Part shown: one piece after another, positions 54,990-64,000 of the stretch | How the letters are laid out: each line of letters opens with the position of its first letter | How positions within the stretch are numbered: the stretch's first letter is position 1 | NCBI RefSeq assembly: GCF_002234675.1 | Contig: NC_019859.2 | Location: forward strand, 16,293,002 to 16,357,001 | Reading direction: 5' to 3' | DNA: 64,000 bases | Source of the DNA: Oryzias latipes | Lineage: Eukaryota; Chordata; Actinopteri; Beloniformes; Adrianichthyidae | Notes under the pieces: model-generated | The model's input: only the letters and a program-made list of their open reading frames with translations | Told to the model about the DNA's origin: nothing | The model's database searches: none | Made by a program: the position numbers and the translations under genes

Positions 54990-55496
54990 GGTATAAAAAA
55001 AATTAACTTACAACACGAAACAATAATTCACAATATGAAACAATAACTCAGAACACAGAACAATGACTCACAACACGAAACAATTAACTCACAACACAAA
55101 AAAACAATAAATCATAACACAAATCAATCAACTCACAACACAACCAAATCAACTCACACCACAACACTTTGTCTCAAAACGGAAGTATACCTGCAACGGA
55201 TGCTCTGCTTTTATTCTGAAATTTCCACTGGGCTATCGGTAATCATGTACCATTCAGGGTTTCTTGAGCTCATTCAAAGATTCTCCCAGTAGCGGTAGCT
55301 TCTCTCCCGCTCTGTGTGAGAGCTGTCTGTGTGAATCATATTTTACCTTACCGTCACATTTTTTGAAAAAACGTTTTTGTTTTCTCTCTGCCAAGACTGT
55401 GTTCCATAAACACACCTGCACAAAAATAAACCAGAGACCAGCCTGCTGCTGACCTCGGTACATCTTATCTGGTACTGCAGGCAGGAAACCAGCATC
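54990..55496. other. Spacer between the left arm and duplication copy B
   Basis: 55007-55170 holds imperfect short repeats of the form aacaataactcacaacacga. The rest is unassigned, and no gene was seen. Confidence 0.5.
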
Positions 55497-55509
55497 TTGT
55501 CTCCGCTCC

Positions 55510-56250
55510 TATCTGATCCAACCTAATCCTTCACGCCAGTTTGTGGTAGAGGTGGATGCCTCTGACTCCGGCGTTGGCGCGGTCCTGTCACAAAGAGAGA
55601 ACACTTTAGGCAAGCTAAAACCATGTGATTTCTTTTCCAAGAATTTATCCCCAGCAGAACAGAACTATGATATTGGTAACCAGGAGCTGTTGGCCATCAA
55701 ACTCGCCCTGGAGGAGTGGCGTCACTGGCTGCAGGGGGCAGCGCAACCGTTTATTGTCTGGACCGACCACAAAAACCTAGCCTACCAACGTTCATCTAAA
55801 AGACTCAATTCGCGACAAGCCCGCTGGTGTCTTTTCCTCGACTGGTTCAATTTTACCATCACTTACCGACCCGGCAGCCGTAACGTGAAATCCGAGGCAC
55901 TCTCTGGTCAATTCAACTCCTCCGAAGACAGTTCTGACTCCTCTATTCTTCCATCCACCTGTATTGTGGGCATCCTCATGTGGGAAATCGAATCTAAGGT
56001 TCAACAAGCCCAAGGTGAAGAACCGAATCATGCACCATGCCCTAACAGGTACTCTATTCGTGCCTTCTTCACTATGGTCTGATGTCATTACCTGGGGACA
56101 TGCTGGAATCCACAGGACCTTGGCCCTTATTCTCTGCCATTTTTTGGCCCACCGTGGACAAGGATGTGCGCAAATACATCAGGGCCTGCTTCTCTTGTGC
56201 ACTGGCCAAGCCATCCAATTCTCAATTACAGCCCCTCACAACCCCAATAT
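55510..56250 (+). pseudogene. Ty3-type pol fragment, copy B (RNase H, integrase piece)
   Basis: The same RNase H frame as copy A (55543-56082; [21 protein letters not shown]), differing by single residues such as THRP/TYRP. The upstream RT connection present in copy A is absent because the duplication starts inside the fragment. Confidence 0.78.
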
Positions 56251-56613
56251 AACTTTACCGGTGTAACCAAAATGGAGAGCAATGTCGGAGCTATCCAGCC
56301 CTACAGTTTTGAGGCGGATTCCAGCGTGCACGAGGAAAACAAAGACGTGCATGGATCCAGTCATCTACAAGTGGATGCATCAGTATGTAGCCAACGAGGG
56401 AGCTTGTGGCCTGACAATTGCATTTTCTATTTAACAAATACGATATTTTCCAAAGGCATTTTCTCATCTCCTCCTGATTCCTAATGATTTGAATAAAGAA
56501 ATGTTACAAATTGGTAATTTTAACTTATTTTTTCTAATCTGTGTTGTCCATCATCAGGAAAACCATGAAAACATGCTATAAAAACACCTGTTGACAAATT
56601 TAGGGCAACCAGG
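56215..56613 (+). repeat. MITE-like repeat, copy 5
   Basis: Duplicated counterpart of 47292-47690, with the same short frame and tail. Confidence 0.55.
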
Positions 56614-56673
56614 CTTTTTCCATCCATCACAGACGTTTGTATATTTTAGCCTCTTTTATTCCCTCTCCTACAG

Positions 56674-58810
56674 GTACATGTTCATAGGTGGAATAAAGTT
56701 TGGTTATTGGAATGGTGAGTGTGCTGGAACGTAAAAACCGCAAGAGTTTTGAAGTAGCCCCCCGCCACAGGGTCACCGCTATCTCACCTCCAGGTGCTAA
56801 CTCACCTTACAGCGCACAGCCCACAAGCTATGACTATGACGCCCCGTTGACGGAGGCAGGTGACCTGACCGAAAAATACTTTGCCATCCGAGAGGTCATC
56901 AAAATGGTGAGAACAGACAGTCATCTATCAGCATGATTGACTGTATAAGAAAACGGTCTATTTTCAGTTCCAATGAAATTAAGTCAGTTCAGTCGCCACC
57001 ATGTAGGAACCAAACAGCATTAGTAAGAAGTGATTGGTACGAGTCAGTCTGAGTTTCTATGGCATCCACCCTGGACAATTACTAGTGAGCCTGTTGGAAG
57101 TCAACAACCCTTCTACTGAAAGCAGGCTTCACGAAATCTGCCAATCAAACATTTTAAACGTTGAACGTGAGGCCACCTGCTTTGATTGAGGCATCTGATT
57201 GGCCAGTTTATACTTTGAAAAACTTGCAATGCAGAAAAAATGTAATGAAAAAATATTAGGATTAGCAAGGACATGTTAAAAACGGTATTGCACAAGAATG
57301 TTTATTCTGACAAAAACAATGAGTGAGTAATAGCTGTTCATTTCCTAATCTGTGGGATTTTGGCTTTATGGACCAGAGGGGTACTTCCTGTTTGGAACAC
57401 GAAAGGGGAGGGGGTCACTCAGTCCAGTTGTCATATACAGTCATTTCTCATCACAGACACACTGTTTCACTAAAAACGTTCTCACTGTAGTATCTGAGAA
57501 TCCCAGAGGGATCAGTTCCACCGTCGACCCCCAAATACACATAAGGGACCATTACCATGGAGAAGGTTGGATCTCCGTTCTGAAAATTAGTTCATGAACA
57601 TTTTAACTTCGTATTTCTGTACTTACACTATGATCCTGTGGCTGCAGACAGTAGCGGACGCTCTGGAAATCTTGTCTTTCTCTGGCCCTTTCAAAAGCAC
57701 GTATCCTCAGACTTTCATAGATTTAAATCCGGCATTCTTAAAAAAGATGTTATTCTTCATCTTTCATAAATAAACTTGGGCTTGTAATGATTTTCTTTCT
57801 ACCTCTAGGCTTACGGGTATGTTCTTTACAGAACCACATTGCCTGTGACCTGCAGTGAGCCCACCCCCCTTTATCAGGGCGTTTGTTTCTGTAGACAGGG
57901 TGAGTCTTGTTCTTCACCATCAGATGTTTACAATGCTTTTCTTAGATGATGTATGACATTAAGGGTTTTTAATTGGTATTAAAGTGTATATATAGTATTT
58001 TAAAATTTATGAAATTCTGAGGCACTTTCTTTCTTTTAGTATATACTCTAAAGGTGGCTGCAGGAATCCTTGAAAGGAACAAAGTCATAAGCATCAATAT
58101 TACCGGGAAAGCTGGCAGCTGGACATGCTGGTAGAGAACATGGGTCGGATCAACTACGGGAAAGGCATCAACGACTTTAAGGTTCATTAAAATGCATTTC
58201 CAAGCCTAAAGATCCACTGAATGGCTTTTTATTTCTGTTGAACTGACAAAAAGTGTGTAGATAGTCATTAGAATTTTTCCAACTGCTGTCATCGGATGTC
58301 AGGGTTTGGTGTCCAACCTGACCTTGGGCGAGGATACACTCACTGGCTGGACCATGTATGGTCTCAGCATAGATGATGCTGTCAGCCAGGGCCGTCTTGG
58401 AGAAACACCTTCTGCATGGGCAAACCCTCCTCAGCCTGCCTCTCTGTCCACACCAGCCTTCTATGGAGGAAGCTTCATAATTCCAGATGGCATCCCAGAC
58501 CTCCCCCAAGACACCTACATCAAACTGCCCAACTGGAGGAAGGCATGTTCAGTCTAGTCTTTGTATCTAACGTGATTTAGAGGATTTGTTTTCTTTGTTT
58601 ATTTTAGGTTTTTAGGATACAAAACATGTTAATACTCAAAGGATGAAGCAGCTTTGTCTAAAAGTTCCACTCCGTCCTGGAGCTCGAAGGGGCTTCCTGC
58701 AATCCCCAGCCGTGAACTGTGGAGTTCTCTGCCACTCCCATCCTTAACGCCACAGTCCGGTCCGAGTATGAACAGCACAGGAGACACTTTGCAAAACTTA
58801 TTTGTGCATT
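56674..58810 (+). pseudogene. Beta-galactosidase (GLB1-like) pseudogene, copy B
   Basis: Segment-by-segment counterpart of 47751-49885 at an offset of 8923. It shares the TAA after PSTPKYT (57542), the 1-base loss after ITGKAG (near 58120) and the TGA in the last segment. Inactivation therefore preceded the duplication. A few substitutions distinguish the copies. Confidence 0.85.
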
Positions 58811-59650
58811 TAAAGTTTTTTATTCAAAATAAACAGGAATATGTTTTCATGTGTAAAAAGGCTTATAGGTTTGTCTTTTTACAAACGGTGCCATGGTGTT
58901 AATGCTCTAAAAGAATCCTGTATGTGAGTAGAGAAAATAGTCAAATCATTTGTGTTATACTTGATTTGTAACTCATACAGTACATTTTGTGTGTAACTGT
59001 GTGTATCTGCAAATGTGCATTCACATGTACGCTCAAATAAGAAATACAATTTATGCACGCAAAACTTGAAATGACTCCTAATTACTCATTCAAAACGGCT
59101 CCCATGCCTACAAATCTCGGTACACACAGACAAAACCACACCTATGCACGGATCACAGTTACAAGTGCACGAGGGGTTATGAGACTCTTTTCACTTCAGT
59201 TAGTTGGTGTAATTTCAAGTTGTGCATGTGTAAATTGTATTGTAATTTTGTACGGTTTTGATACTTGCATGTAAATACACTGCAATTACACAATTACGGA
59301 TAAAATGTATAAGTTACAAATCAAATTTTATGCACAGAGAAACCCAAAGCTATACCCAACTAGGTAGACACAAGTTACAAATCAAGTGTTACGCACACAC
59401 GAATGTTTGAAGTCTATTTTGTCCCCATACCTCTTACACCCCAGTCCCCAGCAGAGGTTCCAATTTGTAGATGGGCTTACCTTTCTTTATATCTGTGTTT
59501 AGGACAGAGTTCTGGCCTCTGCTTTCTTTGTACGTCTAGCATCCCTCCGCCTGAAGGGGAGATCTAGACGACTCCTGCTGCTATAGAGGACGCAAAAGAC
59601 GTGTTATTGGAACTGACTTATTGTGTTACCCAGTCTTCATAGAGCGTTTA

Positions 59651-59907
59651 CCGGCCTGTTTTTCACGGACTTCTGATAGTTTATTAAAAGCTAAAAGATC
59701 CTCATCTCTCTCCCTCTCTGCTTTCCTCCACCACTGAGCATTGCCCATAAGGAACCTCAGAGCAAACGTCACTTTACTCCATTCAAAGGGAAGCTCTCTT
59801 GGGTTGAAGTCGAAGTGCAGTTGGCAGGAGATAAACAGGGCACAGCAGTCCTCAGCAGACCCATCAAAAGGTGCAGGAGCACCAAGTCTAATCTGCTTGG
59901 AAGGACA
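59651..59907 (-). pseudogene. Ty3-type Gag-like fragment, copy B
   Basis: Duplicate of 50727-50983, with the same minus-strand peptide pattern. Confidence 0.6.
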
Positions 59908-60809
59908 CTAAGTATTCTTCAGGCGAGATGAGTGTCCATGCTCGACATCCAGTTCCTCAGATCCCAGGAAAAACCCATCCTGTGTAGATCCCCTTAAGTA
60001 AACAACAGGATAGCAGAGAAAAATCCAGCTTGTCCTGTTGGGTCCATCATAGTCAGAATGTAATTTCACTGGGAACACCAAAGACCCAAATGCAGGAAGG
60101 TCAGCTTCCAAAACACTTACTTTTTTAAGCAAAACATAGGAACCAAACAAAACTGCACATGCTGTTCTTTGATAAAACTTGATCTTGGTTGATTGATTTC
60201 AACTATGTATTCAATAATTTTACTGAAAGCTCAACCCCCAATTTAGAATCTTTGAACTAAAATTGATCCACAAACGTGGAGAGTGGTTTGAACAACAGTG
60301 GAAACCTATTTCTTTTTTATTTGTGAAGTTTGGTTTTTTTTAAAGCAATGTTTCCCAACCCTAGTCCTCGGGGGACACTGTTCTGCATTTCTTCAATCCA
60401 ACCTCAAACACACTTGTCTTTGTTGACTGTCATTGTCAGACTTCTACGTTTTTCCCGGAATCCTTTTTTTTTAGGAGTATTTCCTTAGCGCGAATGGGAG
60501 TCTAAGGGCAAGGATGTCCAGTTTAGCTAAGTCAGTTTCTAAGTTCAATTTAGTTTTTTTCTATTGAATATTTGTATTCATGATCCTTTTGATTTTATGT
60601 TTTACTTCTTCAATTACCTATACAAAGCCCCATCGTGATGACTGTTGTTGTGAATTTGGGATATACAAATAAATAGATTGAATTGGAATTCTGCAGGGCT
60701 TGATGATGAGCTGAATCATGTGTGCAAAAGCAGGGCAACATGAAAACAAGCAGAATGGTGTGCCTCGAGAAGTCACATTCAGCTGTGTCCATCTTTATGT
60801 ATAGGGTCT

Positions 60810-61809
60810 NNNNNNNNNNNNNNNNNNNNNNNNNNNNNNNNNNNNNNNNNNNNNNNNNNNNNNNNNNNNNNNNNNNNNNNNNNNNNNNNNNNNNNNNNNN
60901 NNNNNNNNNNNNNNNNNNNNNNNNNNNNNNNNNNNNNNNNNNNNNNNNNNNNNNNNNNNNNNNNNNNNNNNNNNNNNNNNNNNNNNNNNNNNNNNNNNNN
61001 NNNNNNNNNNNNNNNNNNNNNNNNNNNNNNNNNNNNNNNNNNNNNNNNNNNNNNNNNNNNNNNNNNNNNNNNNNNNNNNNNNNNNNNNNNNNNNNNNNNN
61101 NNNNNNNNNNNNNNNNNNNNNNNNNNNNNNNNNNNNNNNNNNNNNNNNNNNNNNNNNNNNNNNNNNNNNNNNNNNNNNNNNNNNNNNNNNNNNNNNNNNN
61201 NNNNNNNNNNNNNNNNNNNNNNNNNNNNNNNNNNNNNNNNNNNNNNNNNNNNNNNNNNNNNNNNNNNNNNNNNNNNNNNNNNNNNNNNNNNNNNNNNNNN
61301 NNNNNNNNNNNNNNNNNNNNNNNNNNNNNNNNNNNNNNNNNNNNNNNNNNNNNNNNNNNNNNNNNNNNNNNNNNNNNNNNNNNNNNNNNNNNNNNNNNNN
61401 NNNNNNNNNNNNNNNNNNNNNNNNNNNNNNNNNNNNNNNNNNNNNNNNNNNNNNNNNNNNNNNNNNNNNNNNNNNNNNNNNNNNNNNNNNNNNNNNNNNN
61501 NNNNNNNNNNNNNNNNNNNNNNNNNNNNNNNNNNNNNNNNNNNNNNNNNNNNNNNNNNNNNNNNNNNNNNNNNNNNNNNNNNNNNNNNNNNNNNNNNNNN
61601 NNNNNNNNNNNNNNNNNNNNNNNNNNNNNNNNNNNNNNNNNNNNNNNNNNNNNNNNNNNNNNNNNNNNNNNNNNNNNNNNNNNNNNNNNNNNNNNNNNNN
61701 NNNNNNNNNNNNNNNNNNNNNNNNNNNNNNNNNNNNNNNNNNNNNNNNNNNNNNNNNNNNNNNNNNNNNNNNNNNNNNNNNNNNNNNNNNNNNNNNNNNN
61801 NNNNNNNNN
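60810..61809. other. Assembly gap, exactly 1000 N
   Basis: All N. The round length suggests a placeholder of unknown true size. The order and orientation of 61810-64000 relative to the left side depend on scaffolding. Confidence 0.99.
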
Positions 61810-61834
61810 GATGACATTCAGATTTATCTACCTT

Positions 61835-62330
61835 TAAAATCTGAAGGAGCGGGATGTCTCAACAATTTACAGACTTCCTATGTCTGAATGAAATCAAGAC
61901 AGAGGTGTTTCTTTTTGAAAAGAGTGATGTGCAAACAGGTTCCTGTAGTGCTGTTGGCCCCCTGGACCCTTCAGATGCTCCTTTTATTAGGAATCTTTTT
62001 TAAATTTGATTAACAGGTCAGTGCTGTAGTCCAATCTAGTTTTTAATACGTGAGGCTAATCAGCAAAGTTAAGCCATTAACTTTTTGTACAGTTGCATTG
62101 CCCACTCTCTGCTCCACTGTCTCCTGGTTCAAAATTCATCTGCTCGCCTGTTAACAGGGACCAAACGGTGGAAGCATATAACTTCAATATTATGCTTTCA
62201 CTGGCCACCTGTGACTTTTAGAATCAAGATTTTACTTCTAGTTTTTAAATGTTTGAATGATCTGGCACCCCTGTATCTTTCTGATACCTGTCAAGTCCTA
62301 AGATCTGAACATTAAATGCTTTTAATGGTT
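61835..62330 (+). mobile_element. L2-like LINE fragment, right arm
   Basis: Plus-strand peptide HITSILCFHWPPVTFRI, ILLLVFKCLNDLAP, YLSDTCQVLRSEH; the homologue of 54340-54985 in inverted orientation. Confidence 0.65.
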
Positions 62331-62701
62331 CAAGCTGATGTATCAAGTTTGTGCCCTTTTAAACATAAACAGTTCCTACAAATACAATAATTTGATACAC
62401 TCTTTAATTTGAATTGAATGTCAATAATGAACCCTACAAAATACTTTTGGGACAAAGAAACCAGAGCGCCTGGAGAAATCCCACACATGCATCAGAAAAA
62501 CATGCTAACTATACACAGAATGAGGCTATTTCAAGTTTTAAATGTGTTCTTTTTATTTTATTTATTTTAATTTTTTCAATGTGCTCATTTTAAATGCAAA
62601 CAGTTCCTACCAATATACTAATTTAATACACTCTTTAATTCTAATTAATTGTCTAATACGAAAAACTCCTACAAAAACTCCTACACATTAGCTAAACATG
62701 G

Positions 62702-63325
62702 TTACTCTATTCTTCCGCACACATACTGTGAGGTTACAGGTCTCTTGTTTGTTTCAACTGTCAAATTCCTGTAAGTCTGTTCAGTTTTCTCTCGTTTGGC
62801 CCTTTCTGCTTGCTTTATGCCATCCAAACGATTTCTCGCCATAGGATTATGGCGATCCAGTAGCGGTAGCGGGGGAGAGTGTGCTACCTGCCTACTTTTC
62901 ACAAGGGACGTTTGGCGAGTGATGTGATGAGGGAGGGTTTCGCCATAGACGTCACAATACTCATGCGCCATGTCTAAGATCCTGCTACTTTTTGTTTCTT
63001 TTTGAGAAATCTTAGACAGCTTGAGTGTCTGACCTGTACTTAGGTCCATTTGTCTCCCTTTTGGAAGCTCATGTGGGTGAGGCTTTGCTTCCTTTAATTG
63101 AAACTGGCCTTCATTGTGCATTTCCTGAGCTTTCTCTTGTTTGCCCGTTTCTGCTTGCTTTATGCCAGCCAGAGGATTTCTCGCCATAGGTTTATGGCGA
63201 TCCAGTAGGGGTAGCGGGGGAGAGTGTGCTACCTGCCTACTTTTCACAAGGGACGTTTGGGGAGTGATGTAATGAGGGAGGGTTTCGCCATAGACGTCGC
63301 AATACTCTTGTGCCATGTCTAACAT
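62702..63325 (-). CDS. Unknown tandem-repeat protein ORF, two 115-residue units
   Basis: An open frame of 207 codons on the minus strand, starting MLDMAQEYCDVYGETLPHY. It holds the same unit order as 52341-54044 (TSLVKSRQVAHSPPLPLLD, LAGIKQAETGKQEKAQEMH, ELPKGRQMDL, LKLSKISQKE) and the same C-terminal cap (RNLTVETNKRPVTSQYVCGR). Its sequence has diverged by many residues per unit relative to the left array, yet there is no stop or frameshift, and unit length remains 115 codons. Function unknown. The upstream leader differs by a short deletion near the start. Confidence 0.6.
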   Translation of the reverse strand: MLDMAQEYCDVYGETLPHYITPQTSLVKSRQVAHSPPLPLLDRHKPMARNPLAGIKQAETGKQEKAQEMHNEGQFQLKEAKPHPHELPKGRQMDLSTGQTLKLSKISQKETKSSRILDMAHEYCDVYGETLPHHITRQTSLVKSRQVAHSPPLPLLDRHNPMARNRLDGIKQAERAKREKTEQTYRNLTVETNKRPVTSQYVCGRIE

Positions 63326-63424
63326 GCCTCAGACCTTGGTTCTTGAAAAACACTGAGGAACATTTGGTGTATTTATAGATTTCTAAGTAGTATGCAAATG
63401 ATGTAATTTAGTCAAATATGATAT

Positions 63425-63580
63425 CAAATGATGTCACAGGGTTGTATGTTGTGGTGCTGGGAACATCAAAACATGCAATTATGAAGTCACATGATGTCAC
63501 AGGGTTGTATGTTGTGGTGGTGGTAGTGACATCAAAACATGCGATTATGAAGTCACATGTCACAAGGTAGTGTGTGTTGA
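63425..63580 (-). repeat. Inverted minisatellite remnant
   Basis: About two units of the minisatellite at 51976-52260 in reverse orientation (gtcacatgatgtcacagggt and caaaacatgcaattatgaag). Confidence 0.7.
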
Positions 63581-64000
63581 TGTCACAATGTGAAATATGA
63601 CGATGTCATAGTGAGACGTGATGATATCATCATGATGTCACATGTGACATCATCATGATGATGACATGTGACCATAGACTCCATACAAAAAAGGATAAAA
63701 TCATAAAATCAAAAGGATTATGAATACATAAAATTCAATAGAAAAATACTAAATTGAACAAGCAATCTGACTAAGCTAAACTGGACAACCCTGCACTTAG
63801 ACCCCCTCTTCGCGGTAAGGAAAAACTCCTAAAAAATGGATTCCGGAAAAAACGAAGAAGCCTGACAATGACAGCCAACAAAGACAGGTGTGTTTGAGGT
63901 TGGATTGAAGAAATGCAGAACAGTGTCCCCCGAGGAATAAGGTTGGGAAACATTGCTTTAATGAAAAGCCAAACTTCACAACTATAAAAATAACATGTTT

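Larger units (their letters stand above)
55497..60809 (+). repeat. Segmental duplication, copy B (runs into the assembly gap)
   Basis: Near-identical to 46553-51887. It lacks the 21 bp found at 47147-47167 of copy A. It ends at the gap with the same sequence as copy A at 51887, so the true duplication may be longer and could include another repeat-ORF array hidden in the gap. Confidence 0.95.
61835..63985 (-). repeat. Right arm of the inverted repeat
   Basis: The reverse complement follows the left arm (51405-54985): L2-like LINE piece, repeat ORF (two units instead of five), minisatellite, and the cgaggaataaggttgggaaac end. It is much more diverged than the direct duplication. Confidence 0.75.

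Noticed and set aside
60722-61837. Long open frames across the N run on both strands
   Set aside because: Artefacts of translating the 1000-N gap.

Overview
The window is nuclear DNA from a vertebrate, almost certainly a ray-finned (teleost) fish. Three intron-bearing host genes with vertebrate orthologues can be read on the minus strand, and they sit among repeat classes typical of teleosts: hAT elements, L2-, RTE- and L1-like LINEs, tRNA-headed SINEs and Ty3-type LTR elements. The species cannot be fixed from sequence alone. There is no bacterial gene organisation. LEFT PART, 1-30 kb, is the gene-bearing part. pla2g12a (secreted group XII phospholipase A2, four coding exons, 193 aa), dnajb14 (ER-membrane J-domain co-chaperone, eight coding exons, 378 aa) and a TTC39-family TPR gene (18 coding exons, about 580 aa) follow one another head to tail on the minus strand. 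All exon joins keep phase except one. Coding exon 3 of the TTC39 gene carries an 812-bp hAT element with a perfect 8-bp target duplication, plus a separate 1-base frameshift. A second hAT element lies 90 bp upstream of the dnajb14 start codon, and a third is nested inside a palindromic MITE in pla2g12a intron 1. MIDDLE PART, 30-46 kb, is a retroelement graveyard: an L2-type LINE; a Ty3-type element with the unusual Gmr1-like order gag-protease-integrase-reverse transcriptase, preceded by a tRNA-Leu-type primer site; a GC-rich poly(A) retroposon inserted into it with a 15-bp target duplication; an L1-like LINE that ends it; a solo LTR inside a TIR element; a second poly(A) retroposon copy that has itself received a hAT element; and a second L1-like LINE. 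RIGHT PART, 46-64 kb, is a young segmental duplication. A block of about 5.3 kb occurs at 46553-51887 and again at 55497-60809. It carries a Ty3 RNase H/integrase fragment, a 5'-truncated, intron-containing beta-galactosidase (glb1-like) pseudogene with shared stops and a frameshift, and a reverse-strand Gag-like fragment. Between the copies is a 567-codon open frame made of five exact 345-bp (115-codon) tandem units that match no family I know. After a gap of exactly 1000 N, a diverged, inverted copy of this region holds a two-unit, still-open version (207 codons). This repeat-protein ORF is the best candidate for something undescribed. The TTC39 exon with its hAT insertion is the best candidate for an unusual event in a known gene.
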